Shown: in pieces, positions 35,404 through 43,994 of the stretch
Layout: every line of letters begins with the position of its first letter
Position numbering within the stretch: position 1 is the stretch's first letter
Assembly: GCF_900109545.1 (NCBI RefSeq)
Contig: NZ_FOAP01000026.1
Location: 62,001 to 126,000, forward strand
Direction of reading: 5' to 3'
Source of the DNA: Stigmatella aurantiaca
GTDB lineage: Bacteria; Myxococcota; Myxococcia; Myxococcales; Myxococcaceae
DNA: 64,000 bases
Position numbers and translations under genes: made by a program
Notes under the pieces: generated by a model
Seen by the model: only the letters and a program-made list of their open reading frames with translations
Told to the model about the DNA's origin: nothing
Databases searched by the model: none

Positions 35404-35568
35404 CCGGCGCCATTCGGGTGCCATTGCTGTAAAAAGACAGTAATTCCGGGCACATACGTGGCGGGGGCTCAGCGGATCCGGTAGCGGCGGTCAGCGTGAG
35501 TCGCAGTTTCTCGGCCGCGCATGGAAGGACCGCGAGGCGGAACTCGCGGTAGGGGTTGAGCGTCACCG

Positions 35569-37086
35569 ATGACCACTGTCGAGATCATCTTCCTGGGGGT
35601 GTACTTCACCGTCCTGTGCGTGCTGGCCGTCTACGGCTCACACCGGTACCGGATGGCGTACCTGTACTACCGCCACAAGTTCAAGCTGCCCACGCCCAAG
35701 GGCGTGCTGCCCGCTTTGCCCCGCGTCACCATCCAGCTGCCCATCTTCAACGAGATGTACGTGGTGGAGCGGCTGGTGGACTCGGTCTGCCGCATCGACT
35801 ACCCCCGGGAGCTGCTGGAGATCCAGGTGCTGGACGACTCCACGGACGAGACGTGCGGCATCGCGCGCGCGTGCGTGGAGCGCCACCGCAACAAGGGCCT
35901 CAACATCGTCTACATCCACCGGACGAACCGGCAGGGCTTCAAGGCGGGCGCGCTGGAGCACGGACTGAAGGTGGCCTCGGGTGAGTTCGTGGCGGTGTTC
36001 GACGCGGACTTCGTGCCCAGCCCGGACTTCCTGCAGCGCACGGTGCCGTTCTTCTCGGACGCGAAGGTGGGCATGGTGCAGGTGCGCTGGGGCCACCTCA
36101 ACCGCGAGTTCTCCATCCTGACGCAGGCCCAGAGCATCTTCCTGGATGGGCACTTCATCATCGAGCACACGGCGCGCAACCGCTCCGGGTGCTTCTTCAA
36201 CTTCAACGGCACGGCGGGCATCTGGCGCCGGAGCACCATCGAGGACGCGGGCGGCTGGCAGCACGACACGCTCACCGAGGACCTGGACCTGAGCTACCGC
36301 GCGCAGCTCAAGGGCTGGCAGTTCATCTTCCTGCCCGAGGTCATCTCCCCGGCGGAAGTGCCGGTGGACATGAACGCCTTCAAGAGCCAGCAGCACCGCT
36401 GGGCCAAGGGCTCCATCCAGACGGCGAAGAAGCTCCTGCCTACCATCCTCAAGAGTGACTTGCCGTTCGTGGTGAAGCGCGAGGCGTTCTTCCACCTCAC
36501 CAACAACATGGCGTACCTGTTGATGGTGCTCCTGTCGGTGCTGATGCCGCTGTCCATGGTGGTGCGCTTCCACCACGGGCTCTACGGGACGCTGTTCCTG
36601 GACCTGCCCTTCTTCGTCACCGCCACCGCCAGCGTGTGCGTCTTCTACGTGGCCACCCAGCGCGAGCAGGGCGTGAGCGGCTGGGCGCGGCTGAAGTACC
36701 TGCCGTTCCTGATGAGCCTGGGCATTGGCCTGGCCATCAACAACGCCAAGGCGGTGCTGGAGGCGCTGCTCAACCAGCAGTCGGGGTTCGCGCGGACGCC
36801 GAAGACGGGCTCCGAGGGCAAGAGCATCAAGCGCATCCAGAAGAGCTACCTGGGCACCAAGACGCTGATGCCCCTCGTGGAGCTGCTCTTCGCGGCGTAC
36901 TTCACCGGGGCGCTCTGGTTCGCCATCGACGCGCGCATCTACACCTCGGTGCCCTTCATCATCCTGTTCCAGGCGGGCTTCCTGTACGTGGGGCTCTCCA
37001 GCCTGCTCCGGGGCCGGCTGAAGTCCACCGCGGCCTCCGCCGCGGCGCTCAAGCCCCCCGAGGAGCAGGCCCGCCGGGTGGCCTGA
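35569..37086 (+). CDS. Membrane glycosyltransferase family 2, cellulose-synthase-like
   Basis: A 505-residue processive-type GT2. One transmembrane helix is at the N-terminus and about four to five are in the C-terminal third. The catalytic domain carries LPIFNEMYVVERLVDS, the D-D of VLDDST, DAD at residues 145-147, TEDLDLSYRAQLKGW near 240, and QQHRWAKGS (QxxRW) near 270. The set predicts synthesis and translocation of a beta-linked polysaccharide or glycolipid such as glucosylceramide or cellulose-like polymer; the product is not known. It has its own terminator-insulated promoter upstream. Confidence 0.93.
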   Translation: MTTVEIIFLGVYFTVLCVLAVYGSHRYRMAYLYYRHKFKLPTPKGVLPALPRVTIQLPIFNEMYVVERLVDSVCRIDYPRELLEIQVLDDSTDETCGIARACVERHRNKGLNIVYIHRTNRQGFKAGALEHGLKVASGEFVAVFDADFVPSPDFLQRTVPFFSDAKVGMVQVRWGHLNREFSILTQAQSIFLDGHFIIEHTARNRSGCFFNFNGTAGIWRRSTIEDAGGWQHDTLTEDLDLSYRAQLKGWQFIFLPEVISPAEVPVDMNAFKSQQHRWAKGSIQTAKKLLPTILKSDLPFVVKREAFFHLTNNMAYLLMVLLSVLMPLSMVVRFHHGLYGTLFLDLPFFVTATASVCVFYVATQREQGVSGWARLKYLPFLMSLGIGLAINNAKAVLEALLNQQSGFARTPKTGSEGKSIKRIQKSYLGTKTLMPLVELLFAAYFTGALWFAIDARIYTSVPFIILFQAGFLYVGLSSLLRGRLKSTAASAAALKPPEEQARRVA

Positions 37087-37095
37087 GCCTTCCGC

Positions 37096-37650
37096 TCACG
37101 TCCCCGCGTCGGGCGTGCCCGCATCCGGCGCGCCCGGGCTGGGCGCGGCGCGGCGCAGCACGTGCTCCACCCGCTGGGGCATGGGGCCGCTCGAGGGCGG
37201 CTGGCAGGCCTCGTCGATGGCGGTGCTGGACACCGTGCGCAGCGTGAGGCTGCCGCTGTCGCAGGCGGTGAGCTCCGTGGGGAACGTGACGGGGCAGGGC
37301 GTGCCGGAGACGTTGAAGCCCGTGGCATGGGTCTGCCCCCGGAAGCCGTCCGGGGTCCGGTTCAACACCAGGGAGATGGCCCCGGGATCGGGCGCCTGCT
37401 CCACGCCGCCATCCGCGCGGGTCCGCAGCAGGGTGAGTGACAGCGTGCGCCCGTCATCCTGGGCCAGGTAATGGAACGCGGCGTTGGCCGCGTGGTGGTA
37501 CTCGCCCGACAGGTTCTGGGCGCAGCCCGGGGGAATGCGCACGGGAGGCTCGGTGGGAGCCGTGGGGGTGGGAGGGTGGGAAGGGCAGGCGGCGAGGCCC
37601 GACAGGGCCAGGGCGCCGAGCACCAGGGCCGGGGAAGCGGTTCGAGACAT
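37096..37650 (-). CDS. Predicted lipoprotein of unknown function
   Basis: A 184-residue protein, start ATG at 37650 (MSRTASPALVLG). The lipobox is GLAAC. The mature part starts with a Pro/Thr-rich linker and then a beta-rich domain with four cysteines (GCAQN, GTPCPV, TACDSG, EACQPP). The C-terminus repeats Pro-Asp-Ala-Gly. It is convergent with the glycosyltransferase and divergent from the PEGA protein. Not recognised. An upstream in-frame GTG at 37671 would add seven residues ahead of the signal. Confidence 0.72.
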   Translation of the reverse strand: MSRTASPALVLGALALSGLAACPSHPPTPTAPTEPPVRIPPGCAQNLSGEYHHAANAAFHYLAQDDGRTLSLTLLRTRADGGVEQAPDPGAISLVLNRTPDGFRGQTHATGFNVSGTPCPVTFPTELTACDSGSLTLRTVSSTAIDEACQPPSSGPMPQRVEHVLRRAAPSPGAPDAGTPDAGT

Positions 37651-37733
37651 GGGGGGCGCATCTTTCACCACGCCCGGCCGGGGCGGTACGGTGTTTGACC
37701 CTCCAATTACGACTCTCTAACCTTCTGTTCCTC

Positions 37734-38699
37734 ATGGTCCATCGCCGCTTCGCCGTCCTCGCCGTCCTGGCCACCCTGCTGGCACCTGGGGCCTATGCCC
37801 AGGACGATCTCTTCGTGCCGCTGGAGCCGGCCAAGCCCGCCGCCAAGCCCAAGCCGAAGCCGGCCAAGCGGCGTGCCAAGAAGCCGCCGGCGAAGAAGCC
37901 CGTGGCGGCCCCGGCCCCCGAGGCGGACGACGACCTCGCCGTCCCCATGGTGGAGCAGAAGGGCCGGCTGCTGGTGAAGCTGGGGGGCGGCATCAAGGGC
38001 GCGCGCCTCTTCGTGGACAGCACCGAGGTGGGCGCGCTGCCGGCGGACGCGCTGGAGGTGACCGCCGGCGAGCACACGGTGGCGGTGCGCAGGCCCGGGT
38101 ATGCGGACTTCGTCCGCCGCGTCCCCGTCGCCGTGGGAAAAACGGCCGAGGTGACGGTCTCGTTGACGCCCGTGGCGGGCGTGGTGGCGGTGAACTCGGA
38201 TGTGGCCTCCGCCCAGGTGTCCATCGACGGGCAGCCCAGGGGCCCGGTGCCGCTGACCGGCATCGTGCTCAAGCCGGGCTCCCACGAGATTGTCGTCAGC
38301 CGCGAGGGCTTCGAGCCGGACAAGCAACGCATCGCCGTGAGGGCGGGCAAGGACTACACGGTGACCGCCAACCTGCGGCCCCTGCCGGGCACGGCGAGCG
38401 CGCCCGTGGCCCGCACGGACACCCCCAAGGAGACGAATCTTCTGCCGCCCGAGCCTGCCGTCACCGCGAACCCCTCGCCGCTGGCGCCCCTGCCCACGGA
38501 GACAGAGGCGAGCGCCTCCCGCCCGTGGTTCAAGCGCTGGTACGTCTGGGCGGGCGTCGGCGCCGTGGCGACCGCGGCGGCGGTGGGCGCGGTGATGGCG
38601 ACGCAGGGCTCGGGCGGGGATCCGCTGGACCCGGGGACCGTGTGCGGTGGCCAGGGGTGCGATGCGGTCATCAACGCGGCCCGTGCCCGTTCATTCTGA
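37734..38699 (+). CDS. Exported protein with two PEGA domains and C-terminal membrane helix
   Basis: A 321-residue protein. A signal peptide ends GAYAQ. A Lys/Pro/Ala-rich linker (about 30-65) leads to two PEGA domains, near residues 80-145 (ARLFVDSTEVGALP, GEHTVAVRRPGY) and 150-220 (AQVSIDGQPRGPVPL, GSHEIVVSREGF). A Pro-rich stretch and one hydrophobic segment (WAGVGAVATAAAVGAVMA) close the protein. PEGA domains are envelope-associated beta modules. The end overlaps the converging acyltransferase by nine bases. Confidence 0.82.
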   Translation: MVHRRFAVLAVLATLLAPGAYAQDDLFVPLEPAKPAAKPKPKPAKRRAKKPPAKKPVAAPAPEADDDLAVPMVEQKGRLLVKLGGGIKGARLFVDSTEVGALPADALEVTAGEHTVAVRRPGYADFVRRVPVAVGKTAEVTVSLTPVAGVVAVNSDVASAQVSIDGQPRGPVPLTGIVLKPGSHEIVVSREGFEPDKQRIAVRAGKDYTVTANLRPLPGTASAPVARTDTPKETNLLPPEPAVTANPSPLAPLPTETEASASRPWFKRWYVWAGVGAVATAAAVGAVMATQGSGGDPLDPGTVCGGQGCDAVINAARARSF

Positions 38700-39910
38700 G
38701 GCGCGCGAGGGGCCTTCCGGAATCGGGGGCGAGGCGGCCACGGCGGCCTCCGGGGCGGCCCTGGATTCCTGAAGCAGGGCGGGGAGGGTGAGGGAAGCAA
38801 CGGCCGCGACGGCGATGGCGGTCTTGGTCAGCTCGTTGAAAGGCCCGTGGTGGTAGTCCACCGCCTTCAACAAGTAGATGACGAGCACGTGCCACACGTA
38901 GGCCTGAAGGGAATGCCGGCCAATCCGCCGCAGGAAGGGCAGGGTGAAGAGGGCGCGCAGCCCCTCCCCGGCCCGGCGGACGAAGCGGGACTCCGAGCGC
39001 TCCCCCGCCACGAGCAGCCAGCCCACCAGATAGGCCATGGCCGCGAAGTTCAGCAGGAACATCAGGCTGAACTCGGCCCGGATCTCCACGGCCCGCAGGC
39101 GCGCCTGCATGGCCTCGGGGAGCAGCCCCCAGGTCATGCCGAGCCGGCAGAGCATGAAGAAGCCGGTGATGCAGAGCGCCGCCTGGACGAGCCCCCTGCG
39201 GGAGGGCTCGAAGACGCGCTGCCAGTTCAGCTGGCCGGTCGAGGCCAGGCATCCCAGGACCAGCCCCGCGGTGAAGACGAGCTGCCAGGCGAGCACGTTG
39301 AAGTGCGCGCGCAGGACGAGCCCGGGGTGCAGGGCGCCCATCACGGCGTCGATGGCACTGGCCAGGGGCAGGTGGACGCCGAACTGCACGCCGAGCCAGA
39401 GCATCATCGAGCCGAGCGCCACCGGCACCCAGCGGCCTGTCACGCACAGCCACACGAGCGGGGGCGACAGCGCGAGGTAGACGATGTACTGGGGAAGGAT
39501 GTCCAGGTACGTCGGCTGGTAGAGCAGCGCCGCCGCGGCCAGCGCGAAGCCCCAGTCATGGCGCGCCAGTTGCCAGAGCCAGGGCTCCCAGTACACGGAG
39601 GACTCGGACAGCAGGAAGCCCAGGCCGATGATGGCCGGAGGCAGCCCACGGTGTACCGGTAGAGCTCGAAGACGCGCTGGTAGATGCGCGAGGCGCCGGC
39701 GCGGTAGCCCTGCCTCTTCATGCGCGCGCCGTGGACCTGGCCCAGGAGCAGGCCGGACAGAAACACGAACCCGGGAGCGTCTTGGACGTAGCCCAGCTCG
39801 CCATGGTTGAGCTTCACGAGCAGGTAGCCGCCCTCGAAGCTCAGGTGGTTCAGCACCATGAACACGAGGAAGTAGCCCCTCAGTCCGTCGAGAACCTCCA
39901 GCCGTCGCAT
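38691..39910 (-). pseudogene. OpgC-like membrane acyltransferase, apparent single-base frameshift
   Basis: Two adjacent frames together make one protein. The first starts at 39910 (MRRLEVLDGLRGYFLVFMVL) and covers about 85 residues up to FELYRYT; the second resumes at LPPAIIGLGFLLSESSVY and runs to the stop at 38691 with about ten transmembrane segments. The family is the OpgC-type acyltransferase (VLNHLSFEGG and DAPGFVFLSGLLLG are its N-terminal blocks). On the coding strand the junction reads ACC-GTG-GGC-TGC-CT near 39650. One additional G in the GGG run would restore the frame. So it is either a recent pseudogene, a sequencing indel in a homopolymer, or programmed frameshifting (least likely). 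Confidence 0.8.
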
Positions 39911-40060
39911 CTCCCACCGGGCCTCAGCCGGGGAGGTGTCCCCTGCATCCGTCTGGCCGGGAGCAAGGCACATGCCTTCCTGGCGCCGCCCCGGAATGGC
40001 CGGTGCGCGCGGGCGGGACCGTGGCAGAACGCCACGCGGAGCCGCGCGAATTGCCACACC

Positions 40061-40079
40061 GCCCGGGAGTCACCCGGGC
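40061..40079 (-). terminator. Hairpin after the GNAT gene
   Basis: GCCCGGG (40061-40067) pairs with CCCGGGC (40073-40079) with a five-base loop, two bases past the stop codon of the leftward gene. No T-run. Confidence 0.35.
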
Positions 40080-40080
40080 G

Positions 40081-40728
40081 TCAGGGGAGGGGCTGCCCGA
40101 TGAAGTCGAAGCACTGAAGGGGAAGCTGGCGCGCGGGGGTGTGGGGATACTCAGAGGCCAGGAGGGTGAAACACAGCAGGTCCCCCCGTTCGTGGTAGGG
40201 CGCGAGCTGACGGTCGCGCAGCCGCCCTTCGAAGGTGAACCCCAGGCGGCGGGCCACCGCGGCGCTGCGCACGTTGTCCGGCGTGCACATCAGATCCATG
40301 CGCTTCACCTGGTCGCGCTCGAAGGCGAGCTTGACCAGGGCAGAGGCCATCTCGGTGGCGAAGCCTTGACCGGCCGCATCGTGGCGCAGCCAGTAGGACA
40401 GCTCCAGGGCCCCGATGCCGGCGCGCCGGAGCAGGCCGGTCTCGCCCAGCATGCGCCCGGTGCCGGGCTCGAAGACGCCGTAGATGCGATCCTGATCCAG
40501 ATCGAAGCTGCCGCGGCACTTCCGGACGGACGCGACGTGGGTCTCCAGGGGAATCGGGCGGCCGTCGGGGCGGCGGAACATGAAGTCCAGGTGCGCCCCG
40601 CTGGAGTCCACCGCCTCCTGGCGCCGGACGGCATCCTCCGGCTCCAGGCAACGCAGGACGAGCCGGGACGTTCGTACCAGGTAAGGGGGAGAAGGGGCCG
40701 CGGCGGGGCTGGGGGCACTGGCGCTCAT
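40081..40728 (-). CDS. GNAT acetyltransferase, RimJ/RimL-like
   Basis: A 215-residue protein. After a short Ala/Pro/Ser N-terminus, the domain starts LVRTSRLVLRCLEPEDA, the usual RimJ/RimL opening. The acetyl-CoA site is seen in LRHDAAGQGFATEMASALVKLAF (in the family 'R..G.atea...l'), and CTPDNVRSAAVARRLGF is the typical late helix. It probably N-acetylates a small molecule or protein; substrate unknown. Confidence 0.87.
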   Translation of the reverse strand: MSASAPSPAAAPSPPYLVRTSRLVLRCLEPEDAVRRQEAVDSSGAHLDFMFRRPDGRPIPLETHVASVRKCRGSFDLDQDRIYGVFEPGTGRMLGETGLLRRAGIGALELSYWLRHDAAGQGFATEMASALVKLAFERDQVKRMDLMCTPDNVRSAAVARRLGFTFEGRLRDRQLAPYHERGDLLCFTLLASEYPHTPARQLPLQCFDFIGQPLP

Positions 40729-40777
40729 GTGGCAGGTCTACACCTGGGGCCGGAAGGGCGGCAACGAATGCCAGGGC

Positions 40778-42106
40778 TCAGGCGGCCGCCTCGGAGGCCG
40801 AGGCCCGGGGCAGCCACAGGATGAAGCGGGCGCCCCCCTCGGCGCGGTTCTCCGCGTGCAGGGTACCGCCGGCCCTCGTGACGTACTCCCGGCACAGGGC
40901 GAGCCCCAACCCCGTGCCCTTGCCAGGGGGCTTGGTGGTGAAGAAGGGCTCGAAGACCCGGGGCAGCACCTCGGGGGGAATGCCTGGTCCGTTGTCCTCC
41001 ACCCACAAGCTCACGCCCCCTTCTTCCCGCCGTGCCCGCACCGAGATCAGGGGCTGGCGGGGGGGCTGTGCTTGCTCCACCGCGTCCGTGGCGTTGAGCA
41101 GCAGGTTCACCATCACCTGCACCACGTGCCGCTGGCTCAGCCTCACCTCGGGCAAGCCGGGGTCGAGCACCAGCTCCACGTGACCGCTCCCCCCCAGCCG
41201 CACGGAGGCCAGGCGGCTCGCCTCGCGCAAGGCCTCCTCCAGCGGCCCCCGCTTCTCGTCGTCCAGGCCCCCCGCTCGCGAGAAGTCCTTCAGGTCCTTG
41301 ACGATCTGCTGGATGCGCAGCAGCCCCTCTTGCGTCTCGCGCAGCACGCTCTTGAATTCCTCCCGGTCCAAGGGAGGGCCCTGGTGGCCCGTCTGCCGCT
41401 CCAGGAAGCTCAGGTTGGCCATCACGAAGGCCAGGGGATTGTTCACCTCGTGAGCAACGCCGGCGGCCAACTGCCCCATGAGCACCAGGCGCTCCACCTC
41501 GGCGCGCTCCCGCTCGGCGCGGCCCCGCAGCCGCTCGCTCTCCGCGAGCTGCTCCACCGCCTGGAGCCGTGCCTGGTGGGCCTCGCTCTGCGCGTGGATG
41601 AAGCGCTGGTACACGCGGGAGCCGGAGAACGCCAACACGAGGACCACCAGGCTCGAGAAGGCCTGGAGCGCCATCTGCCGGGGCGGCATGCCGCTGAGCG
41701 CGCTCACGAGCGACAACGAGAGGAGCGAGGCCCCCCCACTCACGAGCGTGGGCCAGCTGCTGCCCGGGGTGAACAGGGCCAACATGAAGGGCAGGGCGCC
41801 GAGCATGTGAATGTATGGGCTGAGCGGCCCGCCGCTCCAGTGAATGAAGAGCACGGCGGCCACCAGGCCCAGACATCCCCCAATCACTCCCGCGTGAACG
41901 GGGGAAAACCCCTTCACGCCAATGCTTATGCCCAGCAGGACGAAGAGCCCCGCGAGGACGAGTTCGCTCACCACGAGCCCGGGAGGCCACGTTCCCGACA
42001 CCAGGCAGTGGAAAGCCAGACCACAGAGCAAATAGGCCGCCCCGGTGAGATGGCTCCGCTTCTGAACCTGGATCAGGGTCTTCGCGCCGGAAGGGTCGAG
42101 AGCCAT
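40778..42106 (-). CDS. Membrane sensor histidine kinase
   Basis: A 442-residue kinase. Five or six hydrophobic segments fill residues 20-165 without an obvious periplasmic sensor domain. A coiled coil leads to the H-box AAGVAHEVNNPLAFV near 218. The ATPase domain has N-box VNLLLNATDAV, G1 VEDNGPGIP, F-box FFTTKPPG and G2 GTGLGLAL. It is an orphan: no response regulator is next to it, common for myxobacteria. The sensed signal would have to come through the membrane helices. Confidence 0.92.
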   Translation of the reverse strand: MALDPSGAKTLIQVQKRSHLTGAAYLLCGLAFHCLVSGTWPPGLVVSELVLAGLFVLLGISIGVKGFSPVHAGVIGGCLGLVAAVLFIHWSGGPLSPYIHMLGALPFMLALFTPGSSWPTLVSGGASLLSLSLVSALSGMPPRQMALQAFSSLVVLVLAFSGSRVYQRFIHAQSEAHQARLQAVEQLAESERLRGRAERERAEVERLVLMGQLAAGVAHEVNNPLAFVMANLSFLERQTGHQGPPLDREEFKSVLRETQEGLLRIQQIVKDLKDFSRAGGLDDEKRGPLEEALREASRLASVRLGGSGHVELVLDPGLPEVRLSQRHVVQVMVNLLLNATDAVEQAQPPRQPLISVRARREEGGVSLWVEDNGPGIPPEVLPRVFEPFFTTKPPGKGTGLGLALCREYVTRAGGTLHAENRAEGGARFILWLPRASASEAAA

Positions 42107-42238
42107 TGTTGGGAGATCCTACCTGCCCTCTGGCAGCGCAGGCGCGAAGTCCGGGCGGCTGCCTCGAACTGGACATCCGGACTCAAGCCATTTCCACCGT
42201 GGGTGCAAGTCTTCCGAAGGGTGAGCCCGCCGCTTCAA

Positions 42239-42274
42239 GAGCCCAGCACGCCCGGAGCGGGTGCTGGGCTCTTT
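42239..42274. terminator. Terminator-like hairpin between divergent genes
   Basis: GAGCCCAGCAC (42239-42249) pairs perfectly with GTGCTGGGCTC (42261-42271), followed by TTT on the plus strand. Both flanking genes point away from it, so it does not end a known gene. Confidence 0.45.
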
Positions 42275-42314
42275 CCATGAGAGCGGGGCCCTCATCCTTG
42301 ATAAGGGCTGCGGC

Positions 42315-43181
42315 ATGTCTCTGCCCGTCTCGCTCGAACTCGACGCATTGCCCTCGCTCGGTGTTCAGCTGGTGCGCGCCGCCGTGGCCCGGAAACCCGC
42401 CCGGGCCGCCGAGGTGCCCCGGCTGGAAGTGCGCGTGCGGCACGTGGTGGCCGAGCCCCAGCGGCTCGCGCGCTATCGCGCCATCTGTGGCTTCGAGGCC
42501 GATGGCTTCTTGCCCGCCACCTATCCCCAGGTGCTGGCCACGCCCCTGCACATGGCCCTGCTCAACCGCCCGGAGTTTCCCTACCGGTTGCTGGGGATGA
42601 TTCACATCCGCAACGTCATCCGGCAGCTGCGCCGGTTGCCAGACCCTGCGCCGCTGGCGATCTCCTGCTTCCTGGAAGGGCAGCGCGAGGTGCGCCTCGG
42701 CCGGGAACTCGATTTGTCGACCCACGTGGACGTGGACGGAGTACGGGTCTGGGAAGCCGTCACCACCATGCTTCGCCGGCTGCCGGGAGGGGAGTCCTCG
42801 CGCAAGGGCCGAAAGGCCCCCGAGGAGGAGGGAACCGCGTTTCGAGACAGCCGGCCCGCCCGCTGGATGGTGCCCGCCGGCATGGGGCGGCGTTATGCCC
42901 GGGCCTCGGGGGACTACAACCCCATCCACTTCTCGGCGCTTGCCGCGCGCCCCTTTGGGTTCCCGCGTGCCATCGCCCATGGCATGTGGACGCTGAGCCG
43001 GTGCCTGGCGGAGATGGGGGAGGCTGGGGAGGCCCCCGCCCTCACGCTGACCTGCGAGTTCCGGCGTCCCCTGTACTTGCCCTCGCGGGTGCGATTCCAG
43101 ACCGCACGGCAGGAGGAGGCCATCGCCTTCCGCGTCTCCGCGGAGGAGGGCGAGGTCCACCTGGAGGGCTCCTTGCGTTGA
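42315..43181 (+). CDS. MaoC-like hot-dog dehydratase
   Basis: A 288-residue protein. The C-terminal half has the MaoC signature: RRYARASGDYNPIHFS near residue 197 and GFPRAIAHGMWTLS near 219, with the catalytic Asp/His pair. The N-terminal half (LEVRVRHVVAEPQRLARYRAICGF, then TYPQVLATPLHMALL) matches the first hot-dog of double-domain MaoC proteins. It likely hydrates an enoyl-thioester in fatty-acid or polyketide metabolism. The start follows the divergent-region hairpin by 40 bases. Confidence 0.88.
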   Translation: MSLPVSLELDALPSLGVQLVRAAVARKPARAAEVPRLEVRVRHVVAEPQRLARYRAICGFEADGFLPATYPQVLATPLHMALLNRPEFPYRLLGMIHIRNVIRQLRRLPDPAPLAISCFLEGQREVRLGRELDLSTHVDVDGVRVWEAVTTMLRRLPGGESSRKGRKAPEEEGTAFRDSRPARWMVPAGMGRRYARASGDYNPIHFSALAARPFGFPRAIAHGMWTLSRCLAEMGEAGEAPALTLTCEFRRPLYLPSRVRFQTARQEEAIAFRVSAEEGEVHLEGSLR

Positions 43182-43221
43182 GCATTGTCCCGGCTGCCCG
43201 GGCGGTTCAGACTCGCCGTCC

Positions 43222-43887
43222 ATGACGGCTCACGAAGCCTCCCTGCGTGCCGATCCCTCGCTCGTCGAGATCTGGGTGAACGGCTGGACCCTGACGCGGG
43301 GCACGCCTCCGCCCGTGCGTGAGGGAGAGTCGCTGCGGGTCGATGTCGGTCTGCCTGACCAGCGGATGCGCTACGTGTACGCGCGGTGGTCCGAGGAGGT
43401 GACGCGGCGGGCCCAGGAGATCGACGCGCCCTGGTGCTTCCTGAAGGTCTGCGCTCCCGCGGAGGTGGTGCGTCCTGGGCTACCGCCGGCATGGGAGATC
43501 CGCCCGCCGGGTTTCATGATGCGCTGTGACGGGCCCATGCGGGGTAACGCCCCGCTCCCTGCGGGCTATGCGCTGGAACTGGCCGGTGGCGCGCCAACGA
43601 CGGTGGCGCGGATCACCACCGCCGATGGCCAGGAGGCGGCCCGTGGCCGGATGGTCTGTGTGGGCGACGTCATCATTTATGACCGGATCGCCACGGAGCC
43701 TGGGCATCGCCGCCGGGGCCTGGCGCGAGCCCTGCTCCTGGCCCTGGAAGCCGCCGCGCGGGCCCAGGGAGGCCGCCAAGGCCTGCTGGTGGCCACGACG
43801 GACGGACGCGCCCTCTACGAGACGCTCGGTTGGCGCCTGCACTCGCTCTACACCACCGCCGTCATTCCCGGCCCAGAAGGGGGATGA
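43222..43887 (+). CDS. GNAT-family acetyltransferase
   Basis: A 221-residue protein. Residues 1-95 are an extra N-terminal region (GWTLTRGTPPPVREGESLRV). The GNAT core is in the second half, with the acetyl-CoA loop ATEPGHRRRGLARALLLALE near residue 155 and ALYETLGWRLHS near 195. Acceptor unknown. It follows the MaoC gene by 40 bases. Confidence 0.85.
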   Translation: MTAHEASLRADPSLVEIWVNGWTLTRGTPPPVREGESLRVDVGLPDQRMRYVYARWSEEVTRRAQEIDAPWCFLKVCAPAEVVRPGLPPAWEIRPPGFMMRCDGPMRGNAPLPAGYALELAGGAPTTVARITTADGQEAARGRMVCVGDVIIYDRIATEPGHRRRGLARALLLALEAAARAQGGRQGLLVATTDGRALYETLGWRLHSLYTTAVIPGPEGG

Positions 43888-43994
43888 CTGGCTCACCGGG
43901 CTGCGGCCCGTCACGCCACCGGATGTCCGCCTGCCTGCTGATCCACGCGCCGCGCGCGCTCTCCGGAGTCAGGGACGGTGCGTAGGATCCGCCC

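Noticed and set aside
42107..42238. Possible tRNA in the gap before the MaoC gene
   Set aside because: No T-loop consensus and no cloverleaf pairing could be drawn.
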